64,000 nt of DNA from Tigriopus japonicus (GCA_010645155.1 CM021322.1:9614404-9678403), one strand, 5' to 3'. Shown: positions 10,417 through 26,000, numbered from the stretch's first letter. Translations and numbers: made by a program. Notes: generated by a model from the letters alone, not told the origin.

Positions 10417-12219
10417 GCCATCATCTCGAAACGATTACCCGATGAACATATCTCTGTGCAAATTTGATTGGGTAGCTTCTCGTCGAGTAAACTTTCGGGG
10501 AATTCTCTGTCAAATGGAGTCCGAATCTGGGAGAAATATCCAATTTCACGGTTTCGTTCCTTATCAAAGGCAATGAGATCATCTCGATTGGACCAATTCG
10601 TTCATCTCGCTTTCGCTCTCACCCCATGAGATTCAGGATTCTGGTCGCCTCCAAGTCCGTTAGAGAACTCTAAACATTCAGCTCATCCCTCTGTAAGGCT
10701 GTGAGTCTCTTCCATGGCCGTTTGGATTAGCTATTCTCTTGGTTTACAGCTCTAAAGTCCTCACGACGATCCTGGGAATTGGTTGGTCGAGTTGAGTTGC
10801 TCCTTTTTCCTAGCGTTTCCACCCCCTGAAGAGAATGTTTAGGAGAAAATGGGACATTTCATGGCAAATTATGGAACGATTCTCTACACATCTAAACAAG
10901 AATGATGCTGGGATCCATTATAGTGGGAAGCACCCATGGGAACAATTGAGAACGTTTTAGCACAAGCTAGCCAAAAAATGTTGTTCCAAAGGCGAATCCT
11001 AGGATCCTAGGGAGATCGAGGGAAAGGAGAATAGAAGCTAGTTTATCTTGTGCGAGCAAAGAAAGAACCCGTGTCATTTTGGGCAAGGAACAGTCCCATT
11101 GTGGATAAATCCTGCCTTCTTGGGATTTCCAACGGCGAAAGATGGAAAACTTGAAGTCTTCCTGATCCGATAAGGCGAAAGAAAAGTTGAAGACGCTTTC
11201 CCTCGTATCATTCTTTATCGCAGTCATCCAACATGGGACATTTCTTGACACTGTTTCTTCTCCTAAATCCGCCCATCGACGAGCAATGCCCGCCTTTGAG
11301 GACGAGGAAAATCACACAATACATGTTCCCAAACAAGACGAGAGACTGGGTCTCTCTCTCTCTCTCACACACATGAGCTCGTTTCTTCTAAAATATCTTC
11401 ATTTTAAACCTACCCAAAATCGTCCAATGACAGTCTTTGCAGATGCGAGCCACTTTTTCCAAGCTGTTGGTGATATGAGCCGCCTTCAGATTGAATCCTT
11501 AATGAAGTTCCCGCAACTCTGATAGCTCTGGCTCAAACTTGGAACAGTGAGCCTGCCAGCCCACATGTGTGAAATAAAAGGGGTCTTTTTTTCAAAAGCC
11601 GCGTAATAAAGTTGTATTATCCTCCAGAGTTTTTCTTGTCGACCGCAATCGAAAGGAGGCCAGAATGACACCCCCTCGACGCTTTAGCCGGCTTAGATGC
11701 TCACCTTTTGGTACAACAAATTCAGGAAGAGGAGATTTTTTGACACATATTGCAAATATGGGCGGGGAGATTTGGAAGGGGGAAAGGTAATATTGTGCTC
11801 GAACAACATGTGTGCGGAAGGAGGGATTGAAATTGAAAGGGATTTTAAATTTCTTTATTATTAAAAAACTTCCAAAGAACCGGTCGAATTGCATTTTAGC
11901 CCCAATTCTGCCTCATCAAACCGAGTACTTCTTTTTTCAATCATCTGCAATGTTGCTTCGAGCTATCTCCAATTAATTTGACGAAGTGTGAAGCTGTCTT
12001 GCTGATATCAATTCCTTGACAAATTGCCTTTAGTTCTCCCCCCCTCCTTGCAATGCTCAAAACAATTAGTGGAAGACAATCATTAGCTTCCCCCCAAACC
12101 ACATGTTCGAGCTTTTTGCTCAAGGTTCCGAGGTTTCCTTAGGCGGGCGTGAACTTTCTCAAAAGCCCCTTCAAACAAGTTGGATTGTTGGTGATCACAA
12201 ATGTAGTAATATGATTGTT

Positions 12220-12247
12220 GTGGATGTCCGTCTGTGGATGTCCGTCT
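12220..12247. repeat. Perfect tandem duplication of a 14-bp unit
   Basis: The unit GTGGATGTCCGTCT occurs twice head to tail with no mismatch, in non-coding sequence. Confidence 0.95.
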
Positions 12248-14968
12248 GGACTTTTCGTGCTTCCCCGACATGAATTGAAGAACTACAGAGTGAGCGACAC
12301 CTTAACTCCGTCTCGCTTTGATGATGACGGCTTCCACAAGAATCCCCCCTGACTTACGGTAGTAGTCTTCATATTGGCTAAGCCTGCCATCTTTTATCAA
12401 ATTGACGTCAAGGCAAACTTGCTTCGTGTAGTAATTCTTCAAACCTCCCTCCCTCCTTCCTCCCTGTACTCTTCACTAAGAGGTGTCCGTACCCGACTTA
12501 ATTCGACGAGTCGCCTTTCGTAGTCACTTTCGTAGTACCTGCCAGCCTTTGCAACTTTACGTACCGTGTAAGTTCGAAGGAACTCTGGTGGTATCTCAGG
12601 AAACCTGGTCTGTTTTTGACAGCATCCGCTATTAACAAATCATCTTGTTCGGGCATTAGCACAAACCTGAAATTGACGTTGCTCGTTGATAAGAGGCATT
12701 TTGCATCTTGGTTCAGGCCACAACCTGCTTGAGCCTTTTTGCTAGTATTTGAGCTCGACAACGAAATGTTTTTCGCTAGCTACCATATCTCTCAATCTGT
12801 TTAGGGGGAAGAAATGGACGGAAAAAGTGACGGCGTCAAATCCAGATGATTTTTTTGTTGGCGTAATTATGTTGTCAGTAGAGTCTAACCAAATGTTAGC
12901 TTTGCATAATTCGATTACCTGCCCATGTCATGAAGCTGACAATTTTGATGAGTTAGACGAACGGAAACACGCCCGTAAAAACATCGTCATGGGACTTGAC
13001 AAGAGCTTCACCAATTGATTTCCAAGGTAGGTTCTACACTGGAGATCAAGGTTAACCATTAGTACCATTATGCCGAACTGAGCAGGGTTTCCGACAATTC
13101 GACTGGCTCAGGCTCAAGATTAGCCACCGAATGAATCACTTCTCTAGATGTTCAATTCACTTAAGAGTGTTGTTCATGGTGCAAAGATGAGAAGTAATTT
13201 GTTGATGTAATGGTTTTTCGAAACGACTGGCTCGACGAGCCGCACATTCTTCCCCCATCATCAAGCCGTGTTACTTCCCCTGATTCGAGAGCTAGAGATC
13301 AAAAGGTGCCGCAAAATATTATTTTTCAATAAGGTCAAAAAATGTTCTTCCGTTAACTGGGGGTCGTTAAATGAACATGACAAAGAGTAATTACTTAGAA
13401 TCGCCCTTCCAAGTCATGTACGAACGTGGTAGTAGAAGTGGCAGTAGTCCCTTTTCAAAGTGGGAAAGAGAGGTCCCTCTGGAAACCTGAGGGTAAAAGG
13501 GAGCTCTAGACTTAACGAGATCATGATTTGCCACGAGAGAAACTTCAATACGGTAAAACTTAACCCTCTTGAAGCGGACCTAATAAGAGAGCGCACTTCT
13601 GAGATCCACCTCTGAACGAATAGATGAGGTAGAGTGAAGTTAAGACGCGATGCTTTCCTTCATGTGGTTCTCTGTGAAATCTGCTCGTCATACCAAGATA
13701 TTACGTGCGTAAAAATGTCAAGCTGAGAGTGAAAGCCCACCTTATATGAGGTGTAGTAAACTTACATGTAGGTCAATTATCACCTGAGAGCCGTAAAGAA
13801 ATGAGATCCGTTGATCCAACTTCGTGTTCCAAATTCCGTTTTCCTTTCAATCGCTTCTTGTATCTAGAAGTTTGTGTGTTGCATTCATTCTTTTGTGGCT
13901 GACCACTTGTTTTTTTGGGGTTGATCTCTGACATTGAAAGAGTGAGTGTGGACTTTGGGCAAGTGCCACAACCCAAGCCACTTTCAGTGTCTATCTAGTA
14001 GAGCAACCATTGGCAGGTCTCTTCTAACTGGGCTGCTGGCACCTTCCTAAATCTTGACAGCCCTCTTGACCAGGTGCTTTTACAACTACCACCTTCTCGT
14101 TCCTAATGACCTACCCATTCAATCGACATGGGTTTGGGCTAATTCTTGTTATGGGTGAATTCAGTCCCACCACAACTCGTTATGTTCCGAGAAAACTCCT
14201 CTCAAGTCCAAAGCGACCCAGTAAGTGTGCCATTCAGACCTTTGCAACGCGTTGTACTGGCTTGAGGGTGCCGACAGTCCATTATAAATCTCTCGAGCCA
14301 AAGGGATTTTTGGTGGTCAAGTTTGGAGTTATTTTGCAGGTTATATTGTCTTTTTTAGACTGTCTCAGTCTAGGCTGCCGATAGATGGTCTTCCCTTCTT
14401 TTTTGGAACCACCATTGAGGCAACCAAAGGGAGGGATGATGCCTGGTTTCGGGTAGTATATATCCTTAAGGAGGAGGGTGGGCGAGGTGCTATCTGTTAT
14501 CAATGAGCGTAGCGAATTCTTCACGAACGTTGTTCATCGCTGGTATTGAAAGCCTTGTTCTTGTCTAATTACGGTCAATGGCTTCAAAGGGGCAAGACAA
14601 TTCCAACAGGTCCCTCTCTTCATGAAACGGGGAGAGCTTTATGGACATCCAGACACATATTCCGGCCAATGATTCCCTTTCAAATGCCTCCTTTTGTCGA
14701 TGAGTTCCAACCAAAAAGTAACTGGCAGATCGTATAATGCTCTGCGAGAATGATTATCTCTCCCATTACTATACCTGGTGTCATTCATCACGGAATCAGA
14801 GGAACTGTTTCCATTTCCCTTGAATTAGAACTCGTCTTGTGTGACAAATCAGTGTGGCTTGAAATTGTTGAAACAATGTTCCCACAACTATCCTCCCTGA
14901 GGGATGATTCTGTTGTTCTATTACTTCGGGGCCTTCTATTGGTCCCGCTGAGTGCTGCTGTTGTTGTT

Positions 14969-15060
14969 ACTATTATTATTATTATGATTGCTGTAGGTTG
15001 TTGTGGTGTTCGTCGGCATTCTCCGATCATCATCATCGCCGTCGTCGTCATCGTCATGAT
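14969..15060. repeat. Cluster of triplet microsatellites
   Basis: A (TAT)n run at 14969-14985 is followed, after a short gap, by mixed ATC/GTC triplets at 15026-15060. The cluster lies in intergenic sequence. Confidence 0.85.
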
Positions 15061-17774
15061 CGCATTTGGCTTTCATCGTTAGGAGTGGCTTGACAGGAAT
15101 TAATGTGGCCCAGGGTAAAGGACTTTAGGCTTCGAAGACAATCTCGCCTCCATCTTTGAACTATCTATCTAGCTATGGTATATAGTAGTAGCTTAAGAAA
15201 AGAGCGAGGGAGAGAGTGTTAAAGCCATCGGTCAGTTTCCAATCTAGCCCCGAGGCATTTCGGTTCGTTTTTACTGTGCACCTCCATCTTTTGTTCCTCG
15301 TTGCCGAAAGTGTGATTACTGTAATTAAAATGGTTGTCTGAGGCCAAATTTAGGGTGCGAAAAACTATTTGTTACCCGGTATTCAAGTCATTCACGACGT
15401 CTTCAGATCCGACTCGCCAACATCCTCGTCGTCATTAATCATGGACTACCCACGCCCTGGACATTAAGCTCCTCCTGACAATGGACACCTTATATCTGAA
15501 GAAAATTTTGTCCGTCAATCCAGTTTGGCCGTTGACGGATTTCTTCCCTTAGAATAATGAAACCGCGTTTTAAACCATGAACTTGCCCGCACGAGCTTTT
15601 TCAAAAGAATCAAATTGGTCAAATATGTTCTTGGACTTCGGGGCTAATTTGTCAATTCTTTTCGAGCCTAACTCGCCATGGAATTCCATCCATCTTGGAT
15701 CAAGAATGCAAGTAGTGTACATACTATACTACATTTGAAACGGTGCTAAAATTACTTACTGTGCGGTGCAAATCGTGTGAGAAATGAAGCAAGTATTTTC
15801 GCAACCTGGTCAGTAAGGCTTTTTGTCGCCATTAATTCTTGTGTTTCGGATGACAACGCTGTAATTATCACTTCTAGAATTGATGTCAATACATTAATTA
15901 CCCACCCTCCGGCGGAGATATGCATTTCGAGTGGGATTCTCCCCGAGCAATATCTTCCACTGGTTATTGCTTTGATTTATATTTGAAGCTATCGTCTTGA
16001 ACATCGCCATTATCTCATCAACGAACGAGGATCAAATTCGAACAAGCCTCGATTATAAATGTGAACTCGCACAAATTCGTCGAGAGTCAAGCGTAAAATG
16101 TCAATTTGTTGATGTCGTGACAAGCGACAGGCTCTGACATATTCTATTGATTAACCAAGTACTACGAACTACGCAAAGCTCAGCAGGTAAGGTTCTCGTA
16201 ATTATATGACTTTTGACAAATCATCGAGCCTAATGAGTCGTTTGCCAGGGCTTTTTACGGTCTTCGATTTATTCGCTCGGGTTCTCCACTGGCGAAAAAA
16301 ACGAAATCGGATCCAATACGCTGATTGGTTGCAAAAAACACTAATGCTAGGCTTGTCATTCAAGTCTCTTCGACCTGTCACTAGATCAGGAAATGAGACT
16401 CAAAACTAAAAAAAACATGCAGCCAAATACTTTGAAAGCTTAAGTGATTTACATGTGGTTGTTGAGGCTGCTGAGTACTTTTTGTGCAATTTGTACAGAC
16501 AAGGTTAATGTGATTTATTGACAGAGAAATCACGATTTGATCGTCTGGGAACCGTGAATCAGCTGTACTCTGTCTTTCCATCTACTTTGATACCAGGTTC
16601 AATGGTTTATATCAATTTGTGTTAGTGAGCCATAATTCATGGTAGTCTGTTGTTCCCCTCGTTCAAGTTTATAAGGGTAATTTCGACGGAACATTCCGGC
16701 TGTCTCGCCTTGAACCGGTAGCATTAAATCACCTTGGCAAATTTGCGGGAGACGCACATCATTCATTGCTGCTGTTGTTGTTACTATTACTCTCACTGGT
16801 TCTGCCTCCACCACCATTTCCCTCATCCAACCACAAGAACCACAATGTGTAGTATACCATTCCACAAGCAGATCAAACGTTATCACTCCGTCACCCGAGT
16901 TTTTGAGGACTGCTAAACAACCGTGTAGAACGTTCATTCTTGATTTCACGTCTACCTCCTGGAATTGGTTTGATCGTCTAGTTCTACGTAGTGCTCTAGA
17001 CTTCGTACTCTCACATCTTCACGCACACGATTGATAGTGGGAAGGCACAGAAGGTGTTCACTTGATAATCATAGAGGTTGGTTGCTCTTGATAAGACAAG
17101 AAGTGCCATCTAGGAAGGTGGTAGGGTACACTGCATACTGAAACATACATTAATGGCTTTTATGTTGGTAGGTACGTAAACACAACCAGGCATTGCACCC
17201 ATATATGTAAGACGAGAAAATAGAGTGTGATTGATAAAACCACATGATGGAGATGACGATGTCGTCTAGGATTAAGCCTGGGAAAGACTCCATCACGTGT
17301 CGAATTGACGTCAAATTGTGTTGGCGATAAGTGCTACGGAATTTGAAAGACAGGTATTTCGGTTGCAATTATATTCGAGATCTGGCCTTTGAGGTGACTC
17401 CCCTGTGTTTTAAAATTTGCTTTTTGCGGCTTTGACTCGGAGAAAAGAATGTTAGGCGTGAATTTTTATCGGTAGGAAGCTGCATTCTCATTGCTTACTT
17501 CTTTGGAGGTCCTACTCGTCTCTTGTTTCAAGATGACGGCTCCTTCATTTTAAAGTCTTCTGTACTTCTGTTGATGATTGGTGATGTAGATCTCAAAGAA
17601 CACTTTGATATATCATACCTAAAGGCCAACCTTATTTAAAGATAGAAAAATGCCATGACGTAAAACATGGGCCTTTTACCCTACACTTACACTTCCTCGT
17701 TCAAATGTACATTTCGTTTTGAGCGGAAATGGTTACATTTTTGGATGAGCGCGATAGACATTTTTTTTTATCTA

Positions 17775-17796
17775 ATATAATATGTATATATTATAT
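17775..17796. repeat. AT-rich inverted repeat (9-bp stem, 4-base loop)
   Basis: ATATAATAT, loop GTAT, ATATTATAT: the arms are exact reverse complements. It sits in a longer A+T-rich patch next to a T run (17761-17769). No function is evident. Confidence 0.9.
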
Positions 17797-20000
17797 ATTG
17801 ATTTAGATTTCAAGAGGAATTTCAAAGAGATCTGCCCCAACCTCATCGTTAACGTTGCTTTTGTCAATAATGTCATGTTCCAATTTAAAGTAGCTTTTTC
17901 TGAGTTTTTCCAAAATGTGTGAAAATGTGCAGTTAATTACAATCAATCTAAATATGAATATGAAAAACATCCAGATAAAAACCAAATTATTTAACTTAAA
18001 AACACACCTGCTTGCAATAGTTTTTTGGATTTGAAATGAAAAAGTCTCTTAACAAAGATACAGTTAATTTCGAATATGCCCTTTCAAGAAAAAACGTTCC
18101 AGACCAAGGATCCAGAAATCCTCCAACACTTGACTTGACACCTCCCCAAAGTGACTTGGAAGCCTAATAGGGCGGTCAGTGGGTCGTAAAGACAAGACTG
18201 ATATGATTCGATCTGATTTAGATCTTTGTCTTGATCTTTTGGTACTTCTGCCCTTCAGTCGAGAGTAATTGCACTCTTCCACCCAACGAACGACACCAAT
18301 GGCCGAACGAACGAACTGACTGACTTTGACCCTTCTACCGACGAATGCAAGTAAGGAGATGCAAGTGAAATCCTGGACCACACACAAGCACCCAAGACAT
18401 CCATCCATCTTGGTCCAAACAATTTGGAGACATGGTTTTACAAGCCTAAGCAATCCCTTTCAAGTGGCCTCTCCACAATGCTGAGTGAACATTACAGTTT
18501 GGAACATGCAGTTTTTCTTGGTAATCAGTAGAAGACTCATGGATCAGCCACTGGACCTACTGTTAGATAATCAGTCGCACTCGTTTCTGAGCTTAACTTT
18601 GGTCCGTCTCAAAGAGTGCGCTTTTCGGATGGAACATGGAAGCGAGTATCCGTTACACTCTAGGTGGAAATGTGCGCTATTCACTCAATTATTTTTCCCC
18701 TCCCCTCAACTCATTTATCTTTTTCGATCGTGTCTCGGCCAGTTTGGCCACCCACTTCGTTCGTGTTACAGTAGACATGGGGAATTCAGAGTATTTCCAC
18801 GACCCATCAGCTTCAGCTACACACTTGAGAAAAAGGTGCGAGTAAGAAATTGATACCAACCTTGGAGCTATGTAGAGCATGGAAAGATTCTAGTGTAGCT
18901 CAAGGGATCAAAGAGACAGGAACCTCAGCTTGGCTTTCTTTATGGGCGAGCTCTTGACTTGATGATGAGGGCGGGAATGTATTTGTTGAAAATTATTTCC
19001 CCCTTCGTCTCACGATTTAAAGTTCGTCTTGATACGGCCAAACGAACTGCTCTTAGTACTGTGTTTAGGTAAATGAAAAAAAGATGTTCCTTTTTCAAAG
19101 GAGTAAGATTGTACTGAAAGGCGATAGCTTTGTTAATGCACAATCTGAGGTCTGTTGAGCTTTGTTTTTAGTGCCTAGCCGTAACACGTGACAAGGATCT
19201 GCGACGGCTACTGTTCTCGGATCTCCATTTCAGAGTACACACTCACTTTATTTGGAAACATCTCACTTCACCTCCTCGGGGATTGGTGTCTGTGAAATGC
19301 GATCCTCCATGTTCTATCTTGGTTCCAACAGATAATTGTCTCTCTGCGTAGCTCTCTTTCTCTCGATCTATCCCACAGCAAAGGTCTCAAAGATGAGGTT
19401 GTTAGAGCCTTGTTTGAATTTCTTTGTCTTCATGTTTGCCCTCACGTTGAATGCTCGCTTTTGTTGCTATCTATTGAGGCATTGGACGTAATCGATAGAC
19501 TGGAACTGGATACTCTCGGTCTTGAACAAATTGAGGCGGAGAACTTCAGTAACTCATTTTCTCCCAAGTCGGACAAAGCATGGCGGAAAACTTCCTCTCG
19601 ATTTCATTATTGATCCAATTGAGTCGGGTGTAAATAGGTTTGACGACCCCCCTCCGGAGTGATATGACATCGAGCTGGAAATTATGGACTTCAGTCTAAT
19701 GTGGAGGGCACACACTCGTTGGTACATGGCCCCCACATTGTGAGGAGGACGATTTGGACGACCCGTGAGCGCTCCACTCGTTTTGTTGTGCATTGAAATT
19801 CTTGATTAAGTCTCATTGTTGATGGTGGACCCACATTTGATTCCTTTCCTAGGACAGTTGGGACGACAAGTGCACAGTATGTACACTATTCGTTCGTTCG
19901 ATGTGCAGTAACCCAAGCAGAACTAGAACTAACTAACTACCACTACTGCTATACTGGGATAACAAGCTAGTGGAAGGAATATGAGCCATAAAAAACGAGT

Positions 20001-23000
20001 GCGAAGGAAATGCCATGAGTTATGGGCCCGACGATGAAGTGTTTTGAAAAGTCCCCAATGGTTATCTGACTACAAAATCCAATTCATGAATAGACGTGTC
20101 ATAACAAGAGGCGCTTTAATCAGGAGATGATAAAAGTTCAAACTAGTTCACCCAGTATGGCGATGAAATGGAGTTGGTTCGCTCTCTCATCTCTCTCACA
20201 CATACGAGGACCAACGCTACTTGGGGACTATCAAGCTGCTGGTGCTCTTGGCTCTTTTTCGCTCGTGTGAGTTACGAGACTGGGCTGATGATCTTTCCGA
20301 GAGCAAAAGTGTCAACTTTGAATTATGGTGATGAAATCTAGCTCCGTGATCTCGACAGCCCAAGCCCTCAGGCGCGAACGGACGAATGGATTTGATCCAT
20401 GGAACATGAAGTCTAATTTCAGATTGAAATCGAAGACAGGCAAGATTCGGCAAGTAGTCCGATCCTCAGTGGCCTCAATTTACCATGACATTGTGGATAG
20501 ATGGATATTAAGACTGTGAGAGGGGACAGACAGAGAGATAGACAGACCAACGAATGTACTTGCTGAGGATGACTTGGTTAAATCGGTGGTTGTGGCAACT
20601 CCGTTCTCGGAGGAGGATTCCATTATTCACAAAGCTTTCGGGATTAAGGGGAATAAGAATAGCCTCGACACAATACAGTTGTCTCTCTCTCTCTCCCTCT
20701 TTCCCGTACATCCACATCCACACACATTGGTTGATCCCCCAATTCTCTCGCTCGCCTTCCTCCATTGGTTACAGATGGCACAAAAGATTAAGTTATTTAC
20801 CAACCAACTACAACATTATGAGCCCAATGGGTGTGTAATAGACACAAGGATGACGGAGATTTAGTCACCATCACAAGAACAACTGTGGCTTCTCGTCCAC
20901 TCCATTTATCCACTCCACTACGTAGTATGCCATTGTTAGGGTAGTAAGTTTGAGGCGCTCATCGTCTCATCTCATGGAACGAACGACCCGTGGTTGACTG
21001 GATGGACATAGCAGTAAACCAGTGGGCATTGTATTTACAATGTATATCTCGAACTAGCCCAGCCCTCAGCCACATTACCATATCGGGACAGAACTTCACA
21101 ATTCAGACGGTTTTGGAAGTGGATCTATGGTCTCAACTCAAGATCCCTCGGCAATCTCGGCCCCCGAAAAAACTTTTGAAGACTTGAGGATTTGGTAGAA
21201 TCCCCCCACCACAAGAACTTTTGATCATTCGAATCCCAGCCGTCGGTCCCTTAATCATGAGTGAGCAAATCTGGTTTCGATTGGAATGCGTTTAAAGCCA
21301 AAAGGTGGGAAAGACGACGAACGATCTCACCAAACGAGCCGGACCACCTTCAAGTGGTTGAAACAAATTGGCCCCGAACACAAATATTCCACTGATTGAC
21401 AAGACAAGATAAAAAGCGGTAGCGGAGGGACACGCTCAAGCAAGCAAGACAGACAGAAAAAGTGGAGATGTGCTCACTCCCGACTAAACAAGTGGCACGA
21501 GGAATGTAAAAAACCATTTCAGGAATTTGGGTGTAAATCCTCAGTCATCCTCATCAGGACCTGGGCATCACTGATGGGACCATGGCACACCAAAGATTTG
21601 TACCGAGTCACACTTTTCTTAGTTATCATTTTCCGCCATTTTTTCAATTATTATTGGAGATCCACTACTTTTTTATGGATCTGTCCCACAAAAGCAGTTG
21701 TTTGTAAATGAAAAAATCGAGTGGCTGGACTCCCGCCCATCCTTTGTTATAACGAGTGCACACTGCACATCATAGATCATGTCTATTATTCCCTCCTCAC
21801 AATCGTCCCTACAATGAGCTCAAAGTGATGCACACGTCGATTATTATTGCTAAAGAAACGGTTGAGTTTCAGGATCAGATAGGACGGCACGACATTAATC
21901 GCGCCATCTTTCACACCACGCTCATGTTTTGCCTCTTCTCCACATTAACAGTGGTCCCTCAAAACGGAATAAAACGAACCTCCGGCTCGTTCGTCGCCTG
22001 CGTACTTGTCACAAAATATGATCATCACACACATCCATATCCACACATCCACATGCCGCTTTAAGTAACGACAGAGGGATAGATAGATCCACGCAAACGT
22101 ACCTACTACGTCTATAAGTACGTATGTACATGTTACACGGGTTGACGGGGGGCAAATGTCATAAACACAGCATTGGGAAAGCTGATGCCCTTGTGAGGAT
22201 GGAGTGTGTAGTGCGGCGTGCATCACGCAAGGAGGCCATTCGACCGACCGACTGACTAGCTAGCTAGCTAGCTGGCTGACTGGCTGGCAGCCTCTGGCAT
22301 CTCTGACGAAAAAGTCAAATGATTATCTGCTAAAGATCAGATCAAATGCTCAGCGTGATGATTTTACACATAGCAGGATCAGCTGCCCCATTGACACTTG
22401 GTGTCGTCGGTTTTTACCCGCTGTGCCCTCTGAACGTTGAATAGACTGTAGTGCACGTAAAGCGCGGGCCAGAAGTCAAGAAGATTCCTCGTTGACTCCT
22501 CAAATTATTATCTGTCCCTATCTTTTTGGCTACCCCTGGGCTTTTCCAGATTGAGGGAAGAGATGACAACGACCCAGGATGTCCTCTGGTGGCCAAGTGG
22601 GTTCCTCGTCGTCTTTGTCGTCGTCATGATGATCGTGAACCACCACGAGGAGGACCTCAAGTCCCATCACTTTCCATCTCACACTTCACCTTCGCAGGTG
22701 ACCCTCAAGTGGTTGAAAATCACGACTTTCGGCGAACCATCCCTATTGGAAATGACCGTGTTGGGTTTATTGAACATGTACACGAAGACTCGTCATAAAT
22801 GCCGCATGTTAAGGAAACAAGAATCACAGGTCTCTTATCTGACCCAAGGATCTCTTTAGGATGTCAACTTCTTCACAGATTTCATTGGGACGACACCCAT
22901 AATCGTCGTCGAAAGGATGCTGTTGGCTGAAGGATCAAGTCTGAAAGGGCTATTTTCTCAGGGTTTCGAGATGCACCCCCCGCTTGAACGAACCGGGATC

Positions 23001-26000
23001 AACCTTTCCCCCAATCAATCAAGGTCTAGAAAGGGAATTGCCACCAAAGTCATTATTGTCCGCCTATATTTCTCTATCTCTTTTAGGTTCTCCACAGTGG
23101 ATGAAGCTATCCATTCACACAGGAGATCCTATAAATTCCAGGCTATTCATAAAACTTGGAAGTGATCATTAGAATGGTTAAGACCTCACATTGCGGCTTT
23201 TGTTATTGTTGTCACTTCAGAGTATATTTTATTTCCCACCTCACCAATACTCAGTTCAAACTACCGAACCCGGACAAAAGAAAGGTCTGGGTGCCACTGC
23301 AACATGCTGGCACCTGAACGATGAGCTCTCCCATGAATCCATGAATATGGACACACTTGGCAAACTGAAACGAGTGCCAGAAGATTTTATGGTCGTTCAA
23401 ATAAGTAAGGCTGCTTTCAGGTTTCGTGGTGTGAGTTCAAGGACCACGACACGGATAACTTTCAAGAAATGGACCAATGTAGAAATTTTGGTCAAGGTTC
23501 AGGTGACTAAAAATAACATGGAAGGTGATTGAAAAGAAAATGTCCAATTTGAATAAAACACGATTTTGCCTCTTTACTTTCGTCACGATTACCTTGTCAT
23601 ACCTACTTTGTTGTTGGCCCAAGAGATCGTAGGTGGCAAAACAAGACTTTTTAAGAGACGGGGGCATTAATCAGTCATATCTTTGAACTCAATACGCGAG
23701 GAAGATGGATGGAACACCTTCAATATTTCTTTCGTTTCCTTATCATGAATTCTTTTCATCTGTGATCTGTGACACTATTTGTCCATTCTCCAAAAGGCAT
23801 TCCAAGTCGACCCAAGCAGATCAGAAAGAAAGACCCATAGGAACCCTGCTACTACCACCACCGCTACCACCAAAAGTCCAGTAGTAGTTGTAATGGTGGC
23901 AGTGGTTGCTGTCCCTGATGAACGACCAATGTGGACAACAACGTCTCCGACGACGACGACGATGGCGATGATCATGACGATGGAGGTCTCACTCGCTTTT
24001 GTTTGGCTAACGAGAGCCTGACTGGCTGGTTGGCTGAAGCTTTTTCGTACATGCATAAAATTTCTGAATCAGTAGGAGTTCTTTCAGGTCTGAATGAGGC
24101 TTCAAAACGACCACACGCGTCATCCATCCAACTTGAGGACCGTCTCTTTATGAAAGGATGGAGGAAAGAAGGAAGGACACACATTCATACGAGGAGACAA
24201 GACAGTTTCCTAAACTACATCCTCGACACTTCACTCAATCCATCCATGCAAAGAACTCTCGCTCATTGCCATACCCTGCAATTGTTACTTCAATGCATTC
24301 CAGAGTCCAAAACTGGTCCGCTCCTACTTCGATATGGACAAAATCTACTAAAGGCTGACAATCGAAGCTAAAAGGAGCTCAGCGGCATATTCAGTTTCAC
24401 TTTGCATAATCTGGCTTCTCGGGTTGCATCCCACGTTGTTCTAATAAGCTTTGTATGCAAAGTGTTCCAAAACGGAGAGCCTGTTCCATCATCCTTTACC
24501 GTGATAGAACTTCCAGGACAATTGGACACCTCCTTCCCGGTTCTTCTTCTACTTTGAACACTGGAGTACAATACATGTGTGATTGTTTGAGATTATACCG
24601 ACTGATCATGAACGGAGTAAATAACGCAGAAAGATAATCTTTCTCTCACGAGAGCCGCCAACTCCGTACAGCCAACTACAATCAGATTGGGGATGCCGCG
24701 TGCACATCCACCCCACATTATTATAGACAGAACACAAAGCCTGTTTAGACGCGATGAACGCGATAAAAAAAACATAGTATCAGTAAAAATCCCATTCGAC
24801 AAGGTTTTGACAAGAGGAGCGTGTCTCGTACTCATTAAAAGCGCATTGATTGAACTTTCCAAGTTGTGGTAGTTTCGTGGGTCACTTCAGCCCACATTGG
24901 CTTCTCTCTATTCTCTAATGTGATGGATAATGGAAAAGATAGCGGTGAAAATCGCACTCTCAGACGACGTTCTGGCGTAAGTACATGGTCTCCAAACCCA
25001 CTTGATGACCACGGATGGGTGGTTGTTCCCTGTAATTGAAAACGAAGAGGCGATCGCTAATTCAATTTAATTTTCCTCTCGCCACCATCATCACAAGAAA
25101 CAGCCACAGGGAGAAGATCTTGTGGCTGTGGTGATGACGATAATCATCGTCATCATCATCATCTCTACCCTCTTGAGTCTTCATGACTTGGAACCTTGGA
25201 CCCCGATTCGTCTGCTAAAACACATGAGAGTAATCTATATCATCAAAAAGTGCTTCTAGGATTGCATTTCTAATGATGAATTGACGTCTTGGTGGTAGAA
25301 CGAGGGATGACTGTTATCGAAGATAACTCCACAGGTAACTAGTTTGAAATACCAAGTTTATAATTGGCATTGGAATATTCATCTTTCGTCACAGGCTTGA
25401 GGATGATGAGGATGATGACTTTGGAGAAACTTCTCTCATTCTTGATCAGGTCTGTAATTAGTGAGTAGCCGCACGTTTAAAGCTATTGCTTCTCCATTCC
25501 TCATCTCCTTTTTTCTTGAAAGGCCTCCTCCTTCTCAGATCCAATGAATGCATGTGAAAAATGTACTAATTAACCGACTTCATAACTGGGAGTGAATCGC
25601 TTCAAATGGGCCGACAAAAGCTGAAGAAGAAGAAGAAGAGACGAACTCGAAAGGTTTCTCCCACCAGTTTTAAAAACCCACACCTCTCACCTGAATTCAT
25701 TATAACCAACCTGAAGCGAGAATTGGGCTAAGGGAACATCCATTTAAATGGATTTAAAGTGAACCTTGGAATGTTTGGGAACCCTTCGCCATCAGCGTGA
25801 GAACCGAGAACCAAGCAGCAGCCTCGCACATTTTTGACCCATGTTGTCGATAAGTCGTCCCGGGTGTCTGGCTACAAATTCTTTTGTCACAATTTCATCG
25901 CAAAGACATCGTTGGACTCGCTCGGGGTCTCTTTGGGCGTGTAGATCCCTCGTAGTTCCCGAATCTTCCAATCTCCATGCTGTGAAGCTACACGAAAATG

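Larger units (their letters stand above)
8191..20000. other. Gene-poor interval, first part: no gene supported
   Basis: After the plus-strand stop codon I find no run of exons with matching phases and no recognisable protein domain. Open frames of 100-130 codons occur (for example 9999-10349 minus, 16599-16949 minus, 18064-18453 minus, 18485-18853 plus). That number is expected by chance in this much sequence and none shows a motif. Simple repeats include (ATC)n at 10399-10416, (TAT)n at 14969-14985 and ATC/GTC triplets at 15026-15060. A tandem 14-mer lies at 12220-12247 and an AT hairpin at 17775-17796. The first few hundred bases should be the 3' UTR of the Tbx20 copy. Confidence 0.6.

Noticed and set aside
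16599..16949. 116-codon minus-strand frame with ATG
   Set aside because: The translation is mixed, with no domain or splice partner, and it is within the length expected by chance.
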